Shown in pieces: positions 10,548-24,200 of a DNA stretch of 64,000 bases. The stretch is from Antennarius striatus (taxonomy: Eukaryota; Chordata; Actinopteri; Lophiiformes; Antennariidae): positions 12,559,001-12,623,000 of the forward strand of contig NC_090777.1 in the NCBI RefSeq assembly GCF_040054535.1, in the 5' to 3' direction. The position numbers were made by a program, and so were the translations under genes. Numbering within the stretch: position 1 is the first letter of the stretch; every line of letters begins with the position of its first letter. The notes beneath the pieces are model-generated. The model made no database searches. It was not told where the DNA came from and was given only the letters and a program-made list of their open reading frames with translations.

Positions 10548-13500
10548 ATGGGGGACGAAAAGGAGACCTGGAAAGTAAAAACTCTTGATGAAATCCTACT
10601 AGAGAAAAAACGCAGAAGAGAACTAGAAGAGAGAACAGATCCCAAGTGCCAGAAAAATGTAATCTACAAGTTGATGGAACACACATATAACACCTCCATG
10701 TTGTAATGTTAAAAACAGATGTAAATTACTTCAATGACAGCATAAGCAATAATTCCAGTTCATCATTTTAAGTATAAATATTAATGATTGTGAGTGGAAT
10801 ATTGTGCACTACAGATAGATTTGAAAATAAATTTTATGTATTTGTAATAATAATAGCCTACATGTGATTGTTATTTCTAAATGTCATTTTGTCTTTTAAC
10901 ATCAGAGCTAATTGTTTTATGCTGCCTTTTTTTTAGAGGTTTAAGTGACGCAATACTCAAAGAAACAATCTTAGTTTGAACAACAACCATTTCTTTGTTT
11001 AAAACATATTTTGTTGGGTATTGGTAGCAGCATTGATAGCTATCTGACATTTGTATTAACTGTAATACCATCCAAGCTTATTTCTCCTATGTATATTAAG
11101 CTTTAAAATTGTTTTCTCATTTTTGTTAAACACAGTTCACACAGGGCCTTGCTCCACAGGCGGATGATCGGGAAGCTAAACGAGACACTCTGGAGGAAGG
11201 AGAACTACGGGATCAGAGAATGGAAATAACAATTCGTAATTCCCCATATACACGGGAGGACTCAACTGAAGACAGGTATGTAGAGTTGTAAGAAAATGAT
11301 TACATTAAGTTGACTATAATAGTCTATTTTCCAAGTGACTATGCCATAGTTAAAATAGTGATTAGGTTTACATCTTTGCAGGGGAGAGGAAGATGAATCA
11401 TTAGCAATTAAGCCTCCACAGCAGATAGCAAGGAAAGACAAATCTCATCACAGAAAGGAGGAGAAGAGAAAAGATAAAAGACATCATCGGAGTCACTCTG
11501 CTGAGGGAGGTGTGGGAATTTTACTGAATTATATATGAACAAGCATCTGAACATGCATGGAGCTGCCACTAATAAGTTTTTATGCATACAGCAGGAAAAC
11601 ATGCACGACCCAAAGACAAAGAAAAAGAGCGAGACAGTGATCGCAGGAAGAGACAATGGGAAGAGGACAAAGCCAGGCGAGACTGGGAGAGACAAAAAAG
11701 AAGGGAAGAGGCCAGAGCTCATTCGCGGCGAGAGAGGTGAGCACCGACCTTGGATTTTTATAGTTTACTAGATTATCTTACTCTGGTTTGGACAAAGATG
11801 TATTTAAATGTATGATTCCTTCGTAGATTCCAGTATGCTCAGTCTTTTTGCTCATTAATTCCTGGTTATGCTAACTATAAAATTGATCTTCAGAGTGGCC
11901 ACAGTTTAAAATGGTCAGTTGGAAACTCGGATCCTCAGTATACTGCATTTTAAAAGTCTATAAGAAAAAAGCAGTGAAGTCTTCAGCTTCAGTGAGCTAC
12001 TAGATAAAAGTTACTCTGTCTTGGAGATTTTAACCTTTGTTGTCTTCATGGTTATATGATGGTAGATTTCTTCCAATATTTTTCATTTTTGATACACTGA
12101 CGGATTCACTAGATTAGCATTATCTTGTATTTTGTAAAAAGCAGTCCACAGTGAGTAGAATAAAATGTTTACCATCATAACAGGCTAAATATTTCACAAC
12201 AAAAGTTTGGTACACAGTTCAAACAATGGACTTGGGATTTTCTAGGAATTTGTTGATGTATGTGAAAAGAAGTCATTTTATTTCTGACAATGTTTGAATG
12301 TTTTTTGTGTTTGTCATATGTTAAAGCTTTTACAGTCTTTAATAGTTGAAACAAAATACAAACAGACAATGACGAGATTGACCTTTCGGTTGTCTGGACA
12401 GACCTCGATTGGATTCTCCTGGGTTTTTTTTGGACCACAGGGACCGGTTGGAACAGCTTGAGCGCCAACGAGAAAGAGATCGAAAGCTGCGAGAACAACA
12501 GAAAGAGCAACGAGAAATGAAAGATAGAGAGAGGAGGGCTGAGGAGCGACGCAAAGAGCGAGATGCTCGACGAGATGGTCAGTAAAGGAAACAGAGCAAT
12601 TGCTGACCGGATTTGCAAAAATCCATCATAGCAATCTGTTTTTTCCATAGTCTTCAGGTAATGCTAAATTAGATTAAACAGGTCTTGATTCCAGCTCAAT
12701 AGTTGACATACAAACATAAAACTGATATCATGGACCTGTCTGAAAGAAAGTGATTCATATTTTCCAAAATGTAGAACAGTTTATTGACAATCGAAAGCAC
12801 TCAGTGTTTCTGTCCTATTAGGAATCATAAAGGAGTTTTTTAAAACCTGAGAACTGCAATTCTGAAATTGCAGCAGTGTTTGAAAAGGCTTTCTTGTCCT
12901 GCAGTGCCGTCCCACCATAGAATGCTTCCTGATGACTATGATGGCAAACCGAAACAAAGTCACCGCAGTCGAAGTCCCGTCCGTGCTCCTCGAGAAAGAT
13001 CTGAGCATGGTGAACAACAGAAAAGTGCAAGTAAGCTTACTATTTTTACAGTCTCTAATTTGTTACCGGCTAATACAATGCCCATGGATATGCAATGGTA
13101 GAGGTGAAAACACAAGGATGTGAACTACATTGCCATTGATCCAGGGACACATTTTACTACAGGGCACGCACTCATGAATATGAAGGGAGGATATGGTGAG
13201 TGCTGATGCATTTGTTGTGTATATTTTGTTTTGCAGGGGGTATTTTGCCTCAGATGACTCTTGGTATGCCGTTGAAGTATTTTTATTTGACTCACGATGT
13301 ATCCTAATTTTTTCTGTAGCATTGAAGGATGAGAAGCCAGAGATCAAAGACTTGCTTGCAGACCTTCAGGATATCAGTGACAGCGAAAGAAAGACCAGCA
13401 CAGCCGAGTCTTCCATAGGTAAAGTGTTGTAGTTGGAGGAACAATCAGATCATTAACGTTTCATTAAAAGGGTGCGACACTGGGGTTCCCCATATAGTCT

Positions 13501-16500
13501 TTTAGAGTAGACGGCTTAAACTCTAGGACAGCCGACTGCTTTGGATGAAGACTGTCACTCCCGAACATACTGAACATGATTTTTTATGTCCAACAAGAAT
13601 GGAAGAATCCAGTCTGCTAATTTAGTTAGTTTAATGGTACAATTTGTTGGCCTTAGATGGAAGTTTTGTTGAAAATGGAAAATTGCATGCATAATTCATT
13701 GTTAGCTTAGAAGGAGACTCATTTACAGTAGATAACTGTGTTTGATTTATCAAGTCTCAGTTGCGCTACTTCATTCCACTAAATCCTTTACACTCTTATC
13801 TAGCTTCAGGATCAGGCTCTGATGAGGAGGAGGAGGATGAGGAGGAGGAGTCTAGCAGCCAGAGTGAGGCCGAAGATGAAGAAGGGGAAGAGGAATCTGT
13901 TTCAGGCTCAGGGAGGTCTGAGCACAGTGCAGGTAAAACCATCAAAGACTCCTGCTACTGCACCACGTAGCGCTGTTGGTTTAATGCTTCGTTTTCCTCC
14001 TCTCAGAAGACGTGAGTGAAGAAGAGCAGTCAGACGATGACTTTGAAGAGGAGAGGGAAAATGGAGCTCACATTCCTGCAGGTGTGTGAAAATAAGTGGT
14101 GTCTGTAAAAGTCAGATCTGTGCTGCAGATTGACTAAACTGTAGTCATATGTGTCAAGTGTTGTTTAGTTTTTTCATGGAAAAGCTATTAATTGGAAATC
14201 AGATCACAAAAAGTTGCCAAGGAGACAGCCGACATCACATCTGGGTCAGATAAAGCATATTTGGGAGTTGTATTTGTCATTCCCTGTAGAATGTTACTTA
14301 AATACCTAAATAAATATGTTCTTATCTCTGGAGGTTTCTGAGAAACAAAGTCTGAGACTCAAATACAAACAAAATGTTAATAATGGAGCTGCTGAAACAA
14401 ACAGTTCACTATTATTAGTGAACAATATCTCACTTCATCAGTAGGGGGCTCACGAAAGTTAAAAACACCACAGAAAGATCCATGTTGAGTCAACAGAGGA
14501 CATGATGGCTTGTGTTTACACCTGATGGATTTTGTGTCAGTCTTTAAAACACTGGTTAAAATACAACACCTCCAGTTTGTGTCACATTTATGTTTTGTTG
14601 CAAAACTAGAAGTAAAAGTTTGGCACAAAATCTTGACATGATTTCTACTTAAAGGCTTTTCCCCAGATCTTTTAAACACCTTTCATGTTCCTCACATGTG
14701 GATTGAGATCAAGCATCTGATCCATGTGTGGTCACATTATGAAACCATAACCATCTCCATGACAACTGAGCAAATGCCATCAACTAATGAAGACCGTGAA
14801 ATGTTGTTCAAAGCTCAGGAAAAGGCTTATTCATAGTCTTTTGTTTTTTGTCACGTTCGTAAATTTGTGGTTTACAGAGCAAACAAACCTTTACATTTTG
14901 AATTGAAGCCAGTTTGCTAACAAACAACATGCCAACTTTTCTGCCTAATTTATTTGTAATCAAACTTCAGGCAACAGATATTAATGAATCAAATCTGTTA
15001 ATGAATATGCAAACCAAACAGACGCTCCTGATGACTCTGAACATGTCTAATGCACTCACCAAAACGAAACCCACTTCATCTGGGTCCCCTCAGTGCCTGA
15101 GTCACGGTTTGATCACAACTCAGAGGAGAGTGGTGAGGACATGGAGGAAGAAGAGGAGGATGATGAAGAGGACGAGGAAGAAGATGAAGCAGGAGAGGGT
15201 GACCCCACGCCTCAGTCTCAAACTCATTCTCGTTCCCCAACCCCCGAAGAGAACTACATCCCAGACTCCCCTCCAATCTCCCCCGTGGAACTGAAGAAGG
15301 AGCTGCCCAAATATCTGCCTGCTCTACAGGTAAGTAGCATCATGGCGCCCACGTTCACCAGCTGAGCCACGTCATGTTTTTAGATTTAGTCATTTGATGT
15401 AAATGATTTTCATTTTGAGGTCTTCATTTAGAAGGGATTCATGTTTTTCCAGGGATGTCGTAGTGTTGAGGAATTCCAATGTTTGAACCGAATAGAGGAG
15501 GGAACCTACGGTGTGGTGTACAGAGCCAAGGACAAAAAGACAGGTATGAAAATGAACACGCAGACCCTTTTCTTTTGCTTTCACGGGTATGTTTATGGTG
15601 AAGTATCTGTAATGAAAGAATTATCATGTTTGCAGATGAAATTGTGGCCTTGAAAAGACTGAAGATGGAGAAAGAGAAGGAGGGCTTCCCCATCACCTCT
15701 CTAAGAGAAATCAACACGATTCTGAAAGCTCAGCACCCAAACATTGTCACTGTTAGGGTGAGAAAAACCCAATGATTTATTTACGTGTTTATTGTTAAAA
15801 ACATGTCTTACTACGTAATGTGCATCTTGTTGCTGTAGCTATAGGTGAGTCTTATTTTGTCTCTGGTTTTAGGAAATTGTCGTTGGCAGCAATATGGATA
15901 AGATCTATATTGTGATGAACTACGTAGAACATGACCTGAAGAGTTTAATGGAAACCATGAAGCAACCTTTCCTGCCAGGTAACCTGACACATTCAATTTG
16001 AGTTAATTTAAAATGTAATTTAAAGCTCCTCATTAGAATGTAATTTGTGATGGATTTTTTTTTTTTTATGGGTGTCCTCTGTGATCCCTTCAGGTGAGGT
16101 GAAGACTCTGATGATCCAGCTGCTTCGAGGTGTCCGACATCTACATGATAACTGGATTCTCCATCGTGATCTGAAAACGTCTAATCTTCTGCTGAGCCAC
16201 AAGGGAATCCTCAAGGTACGCTACGACTGGTTCGCACACGGACCTGCAGAAAAACGGCGATCATCAAATGTTACCTTAGTTAGAAAGAGAGACTACATAG
16301 CATTTCTGTTAGTCTGTTAGTCGAGTAATGAAAAATGTAAGATAATGAAGCCAGTCTAACTTTCAATACTTTGCAACTTTGGAGTGAAGATTTCTTTCAA
16401 ACTATTGATTCTTGGTGATTCTTAACTCATTGGCGCTTTGATCTTCTTCAGTAGATTTTCTCTGACGCTCCTGATATTTCTCTGTGTTTTTCTCTGTTCT

Positions 16501-19500
16501 TGACAAGATGCGTTGCTTTGAGCGACACCGTGTTCGCTAGCGGGTTCACGCTGACATACGCAAACTTTGTTGCATCTTAAACTGCTGCAATTTTTCGCCA
16601 TCCTCTTTTTTGTAACTGGATCAGTCGTTATTATGCTGAATTTGATAATTAATAGCCTGATTTTCACTGAAGAGCTCAACCAGGCTGCCCCCCAGCCCTC
16701 CCCGTTGAAAAACATAACTGACATTACGGGCAGGCAGTGAGTTAATTAGATTTTTCTACTAAGCTTTTCTTCATGGAAAAATGATTTTAAGTGTCTCTGA
16801 ATGCTGTTGATCTTATTGTTCTCTGGGATTGAACAATTTGAATTAGTGTTGTCAGGAGATTAAAAAAATGAATTACAGGATTTGTAATTAATTAATCTAA
16901 TTAATCCCATTTTAATCTCATACCTGCTTAAGGACCCAAAATAAAGAATTTGAATTCTAGGACATTACAAAATTGTAGTGCATGACTAATCAATAGAATA
17001 CACCAAGAAGAGAAGATTTGAAATCCACATTTTTATTGGTTAAGTGTGCTTTATAAATGAAATTTAAAAGAAAAAAGGCCAAGCACATCAGCAAACCAAT
17101 GAGGCCAGGTGTATTTCTTAAAAATGCAATACAAATACAGTTAAATAGAATAAATTCAGAAATAAAATAGGACTGAGTCTCAAATAGGTACATAAGCAGA
17201 CTCTCAATCAAAATGAATACTAAAGCTGACTCAATACAGCAATTTAAAATAGTGTAACATGCCTCTAAATAAGGAAACATCAATAGCAAGATGCCAACAG
17301 GCATCTCCTTTAAAAGGGTAAGCTAACGTTCAACTCTGTGTCCTGTGACATGTTTTACATTTAAATGATTCGTTAGGCTGGAGCTGCTTCGGTGATATGA
17401 AATTTTCTATTACAAAAAGGTACAAATCACTGCGTTTTTGTTGATAGTCCCGTCTTTATTCTTTTTACAAATAAACTTTCCACCCAAAGGTGCGTGTGGG
17501 CTTGCCTCGCTCTCCTGTGTCGCGTCCATCTCTGTTGTCAGTCACTCTGCTTTTGACTAGTGGCGCAGGTACAAAGTGACGTGCCGCTGCAGCCTACGGG
17601 TCCCTCAATGGGCCAAATTTAAAATTCTCGCGCATTGACTTGCCACTCGCGATTAATTGCGTTAATATTTATAGCGCGTTAATTTGCAGCATAATTAATT
17701 AATCTAAGTAACGCGTTAAAATGACAGCCCTAATTTGAATACTCCATTGGATTTTAAGCAAGGAGAAAGGACAGATTATCATGATATGAACATAAGAGGA
17801 GGAGTCCTGTTAATGCAAAGAAATTATTCCGATGCAAAATCCCATACAGTGGTGTTCATTTAATTGGCTGTCCTGCTCTGCAGATTGGCGACTTTGGTTT
17901 GGCCCGAGAATACGGTTCTCCCCTGAAGCCGTACACCCCTATAGTGGTGACCCTGTGGTACAGATCGCCAGAGCTGCTGCTGGGAGCGAAGGTGAGTTCA
18001 TGATACAACCACAGTTCATGGTGATCAGATAAGAAACACATGTAATTCCTGAAGCTACAGATATTAGAAGGAAAGTACAGCACTTGTTATGCATATTATA
18101 TCAGATGACTGTGCTCACATAATGTGGGAGTAGCAGCATTAGTTTAAACGCATGCCTAAAAAACAGGTTAAGATACTGAATAAAATGTGAAACATGACAC
18201 AGAACTGACAGCTTCCAAATGACAGGTTGGGTCAGCTGATTTCAGTGCATCTCATTGTATCACCAAGAAATACTAAAGTAAATCAGTTATATTTTGATAA
18301 TAAATTAAGCTTTAATGTAAATTTTCAAGCAAACATTTCAAAATGTGCTCGGTTCAGCCTTTTAAATGTGCAGTAATGATTTTCTTTTCATAGTGATTTA
18401 TGATGATTTTGGTTCCATGAGAGAAGCTGTTTGAAGAGATATTATGTTGAATATTCTTTCTAAATATTTTATAAATAAACAATGAAACGTTTAATTTTGC
18501 AAATTGTTTGCATATCAATAGGTTATTAACAGAATTGCTAGTTTCGGCTCTAATTGCATAGCCTCAGGCTACAGGTAGCCACGGTATGGGGCTGGAAGAC
18601 TGATGCTGAATTTGGACCAGAAGATAAAAATTAGAATTGAGAACAAAGCAGTTACTAAAGAAAGCATCTGCACCGACACCTCTGCCCATCTCCAGTACAT
18701 TTCATAAAACTGTGGCTTGAATGCTCCAAGTACAACTCTTTCAACTATTACCTTCCGTTACAGCATCTGTACACATTGACTGGTTTTGCTGTTGGGAAAA
18801 TTGTCAGCAAAGCAAAGACGACATTTCATTTTTGAGCAACAGCAATCTTCCTTTCGGAGCCTTCATTCCATCGTCAATACCAACTGCTGAAAATCAGTAG
18901 TGCTGTAAAGAAATGTTATTTTGCAGCAGCAGATCTGCATCAGCAAAGCAAGAACTGTGCCCTTAGACTACATTTACCATCAGCACTAAGAGGGTATTTA
19001 CATAAAACAGATTTTTTTCCCCTTTAAGGTGATTTGCTTTTCACAGGAATGGTTACATCATCTTGATTGATTGGTTTATGCCGAGACATTTTTCCAAGAG
19101 GGTAACATCTGTGAAGGATTAGGTTTATAAGATATGTTGAAGTACCACTGAACGACTTTTACAGTATATGATTTATACAGCCAGACGCTGGACGTCCAGT
19201 CGCTCATCAGGGTACGTCTGCTCTCAGCCATGAGACAGACTTCAATCTCGATTCGTGCCAGACAGACCGTCTACTTTATATTTCAGTGGACTGCCACAGT
19301 GTTTATTCTTCTCTCCACAGGAGTACTCCACTGCTGTAGACATGTGGTCAGTGGGCTGCATATTTGGCGAACTCCTCACCCAGAAACCTCTTTTCCCTGG
19401 AAAATCTGATATCGACCAAATTAACAAGATCTTTAAGGTAAATACCCTCATTTGCCTTCATAACATGAAGTAAATCCTCTTGTGTTTACAGCCCGTAAAT

Positions 19501-21162
19501 CTTTGGAGTTTGTCGACTGAGTCGGGATGGAGGTAGTGCTGGATGTTGCCTCAGCTGATGAAGCTTTTGTGCTGCTCAGAAGCTCACCAGTCACAATTTA
19601 TCATACGTCGAGACAAAGTCACGCTGGGCCACGCCTTAAACGGCTACGAGCCTCTGGAGAAAGCAAAAGGGAAGACTTTTACCTGCGTGGTTTGTTACAG
19701 GTGTACCAGCAGCTTTAGTGAAGCTAATGTCGCCTACAGCTAGTATGAGTTGAGCGAGTTCTAATATTTGTAATGCTCCTCCCTACTAATGCACACCAAG
19801 TAGCACACAGGATGTGTAGCACCAGGTGTGAAGCTCTGCTCACCTGGGGACTAACCAAACAGTGAAACAAGACTGACATCTCAAAGAACAAACAGAAACA
19901 CAGTATTCAGATGAACAGTTCAGTTTCTTTAAGAAGCTGCCAACTCACACAAGATACTTGCTCAGAAATGAAAGTTATGAGTTGATGAACAGATGAGTTG
20001 AGCTACACGCCCGTCATGAGTCTCGCTGCTGTCAACAAACATTCAAAAACATTAGGTCTGCAATAATATGCCTATATTCACAGTTGATGCAATCGAGAAG
20101 CTTTGATTAAGAGATAAGATGAACAATTTCCACTCTTTAACCCTTAGTACCAAATCAGTTATGTCAGTAGTGACTGACTTTACTATGGAAGAATGGAGGG
20201 ATGGTTGGTGATCAATTTAAGAAGTCATTATTTGTTATTTAAATAGATAATTTTGAAAGCCGATTTAAAATCCCCCAGTTTAGAGCAGCTCTTAGCTTTT
20301 GGGAAGGACACTGGTGTAGTTCCAGTAACTACACCAATTCATCAGTGCCAGCGTAGAGAGCGCCACATGTGTGGAACTTGGCTCGGTGCCCTGAAAGCAG
20401 TTGTCCACTAAACGCTTTTTGACAGATAACTTGAGTGAAGCGTGGCTGCTGTGTGGCCTGATGACATTTGGAGTCAAATGTTTTTAGGATCTTAAACCGT
20501 TGTATGTTTGGGTTCTGTTGTGTTCAGTGAATACTTTTTGCCAAGGAGACTCTATCTCATATCCATCTCTCCTTGTGCGGTGTGCTGTTTACTGACTGCT
20601 GTGTGTCGTCTGTAGGATCTGGGATCACCCAGCGAGAAGATCTGGCCGGGCTACAACGAGCTGCCTGCTCTGAAGAAGATGACTTTCACAGAGTATCCCT
20701 ACAACAACCTGCGAAAGCGATTTGGAGCGCTGCTCTCAGACCAGGGCTTTGACCTCATGAACAAGTAAGATAATTAAAGGCTGTCTTATTCCACTCCACA
20801 TTGAAAGTCGCTGCATCTTTCACTACTTTACTCCCGGAGTGTGCGTGCGACTGCGTAGCATATTGCATCGCGTGTGTACGACGTGATCTTGACAAACTGC
20901 TGTAGCTGTGATGAGGGCTTTAGGTGTTCCAAGGTGTCAAAAAGAAAGAAAACAGCTGCTTAAAGTAATGTGTTTGAATAATATTTATTGTTTAAAAGAG
21001 CCTTATTAGAATTAATGTGGTGTGGTTTCTGTTTTCAAATATTTCTACACCATCAGTTTAAGTCTGGCAGGCAGATTTAAAACAAAACAGTAGCAGGCTG
21101 GTAATTCATAAAAATGTCTATCCTGTTCACGCATGCACACACAAACAGACACACACACACAG

Positions 21163-21224
<62 letters not shown>

Positions 21225-24200
21225 TTTCCCGACACTCCACAGTACAGGAACGTGTTTCAGACTAAAAGACTAATGAGCTCATGATTCTTTCTGACACACT
21301 GAAGTTTCTTTTGTTTATCAGCTGCAAACAGCAGAGACTGGGTTTCCCACCCCCCTCAGATCCCTTTCCCCCCATGGGGCCTTTTTATTCCAACACCTGT
21401 AAATGACAAAACCAGACCAGCGTTACCTGACAGCTGCAGAGGATGGTAACAGCATGTCCACTGTGCTGCGGCAGCGTCACGGATCAGTGGAAGCTTGGCG
21501 TCCGTCCAGTGCGGCTGAAGCTCTCCAGCTGTCAAAAGACTCACAAGGAGTTTACGCAACACACGAACAAGCGCTCATTAAAAACCTTCAGTCAGTGTGA
21601 AAGCAGCTTTGTCACAGTTTAGAGGTAGACTCTGGCAGGCAAACATCACAGAACTTTTTGGAACATCACAGCCTCCGTGTTTGAAAGGTTTTTCTGATCA
21701 GGTCCAGGTATCCAGGCTGAGCAGGGCCTGAAAGGGGGACTGATTCCTCAGGCAAGAACAAAGAGACCCAGATAAGAGGTTGTGATTTCAGTGCTGAGCT
21801 TTCGGAGACAAAACTGCTTCTTTTCTATCTTACAAGCTGATATATTTTGCATCAGCATGTGTATCAGCTTTGAGCAGATCAGTGTGACTGTAATTAAAGC
21901 CAGGAGAGTTTTCAGCGGTGCAGGAAGAGCCACCATTCTTAGAATTCCAAACTAAAATCAATGATATGGGCAGGATTATCCCGCGGAATGTTTCTGTAAC
22001 CATTATCAGGGCTGCCTGCAACATAAAACCAATGACTTGTGTAAAATCCTATCAGGCTGGTGTTAATCTTTTACACATCGATCCCACTGGTGTGGAATAT
22101 TCTGAACAGACACAATATAGAGAGCCAGTTATTTTAAACAAGCAGCTATACATTATGTGCTCTTCTCAGGGCTTTGAAACAGAATTTTTTCCTATTGGTT
22201 CGTTCGTAACAGAAACAGTATTATACATTTATAACAGGACATTCCTGAACCGGTTAGAACAAAAAAATATAATCCCTGATCTGATTAATAACATTCCTTG
22301 TAATTATAAATAGATTGGTAGCTTTAGGACTTTTAAATTAGCAATTCAGGCAAGTAGTTTACATCAAGTAGAAAAAATAGGTATGTTTCTACCATGCAAT
22401 AATCACTACAACAGCACTAGGCCTCTGCTTTACGCAAGCTGCATCACTGCAGTTAAGGCCTATGCCTACTACTTAGAGACTACATGAAATATGAGGAAAT
22501 AGCTGAAACAGAGATGAGGCCACCATTTGAACACAGAGCCTAACAGAAGACTAGGTATACAGCTGCCATTAACAACAATAAAAAACATTGTCAGTTTAAA
22601 AGAGACATGTCATGCTAAAGCTGGCATTATGAAAATCAAATACATTTCTTACAAAAGAAATGTCCAAAGTTGTCAAGGCCCATTCAGTACATTGTAATGA
22701 TAAATTTACCTCTTGCAGTTACAAAAACAGGCAATATTCACTATTTTTCTTAAAGCCTTTTTAACTTAATAATGTGAAACAAACTGGAAGTGAACATGCT
22801 TAGCAGGCTTTCTGACTACCAGTCAAAGGCCTACTGTATTGGGCTTTAAAATCCAAACCGATTATTTAAACAAATTAAAAGAATATGTTCCAGGTAACGT
22901 CATTCAGTGATAACCTGATTAGACAAAAAGAATAAACTTCAAATATGAAAATGTGCGATCAGCGCTGACCTGGGTGATGGGGAGCTCCGTAATACTCATC
23001 GTGAGTTTCTTGAAGTGTGGATTTGTTGCAGCCACGGATGCCCACTGCGCTTTAAATAGGCTTCTGTTCTCACAGAAGCATCCAACACTGAGGCAATGGG
23101 AACGTTGTACGACAGTGGTTTCTCTTTCCTTGGCCATAAGTGGCTAATCTATTTCATCATCATCTTCAGACATCTTCATCATTATCATCTTCACTCAGTC
23201 AGCGCCTCCTGTACAACCGAGAAATTTAGGAGCCCATATGCATTTCACTGAGGTCTCTACCAGACAGAGTTTTTAAAACAATCAACAGGCATAAAAAACG
23301 GTGTCGCATAGGATTCTTGGACTGTCTTCTCATCTAAATACAATGTGAAGATGTCCAAAAATAGAATTAACTAGCATTTGAACAAAGAAATTAACCCCTA
23401 GTCAATGCAAGCTTTTCCAAAATAAGCTTATTCGTCACAGCCCAGCAAAGTGAACTAACAGATACAATTAATGTCTAAATTAAGCATTTTTTATAACTGA
23501 TAGACTACAACGTCTACCTCTTAGAAGTTTAATCAAGATTGGGAGCCTTTGCCTTGACTGCTGGTGATATGCTTCAACTCTTCTCCACTCTGGTGGCAGA
23601 TATTTTTTTCAAAAATGAAAAAAACAAAACAAAGCAGTATTAAGTAGTTATCATTATTTTATAGAAACTATTCTGTTCCAGACATAAAAAATATAAAATA
23701 TGTTTTTGTTTTTGCTTCTGGCAAAATACCAAAAGTTTCTGTTTTTTGTTTTTGTTTCATGAACAGAAGCATACAGCTACCAGGCCCCAGTTTTTCCTGT
23801 GTTTTAGAGTCGAGGCTCCTTCCTCAAACCTTCTGGTTCCTCATCTAGATTGCCTGTCAAGACATAATCGAGTTAATCCAGATGATTCACTCAATAAAAC
23901 ATGAGCCCAGGGACACCACTGGGTTCATATTTTGAAACTTTCTTTTTCTTATTGAATTGTATTTCATACAATCAGCACATCAGCATATCCTTCCCACCAT
24001 TTACACTCAAAACTCTTGAGTTGAAATCCTGCTGCGGCCCAGACGTTCACTTCACAACAGATTCCTGTCACATGGACTCATTCCGCTCCACACAGGAGTG
24101 GTGCTAGAGACAGCTAACTTAAACAAGTTGTGTAGCTGCATCAGCCTCATCTAAAGGATGTTATTCAGGAGTTGACACAAATGCATTATGTTGCCATGGT

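Noticed and set aside
16990-17304. 104-codon hydrophobic minus-strand frame inside the hAT-type element
   Set aside because: AT-rich random frame within a non-autonomous transposon; no transposase or other domain.
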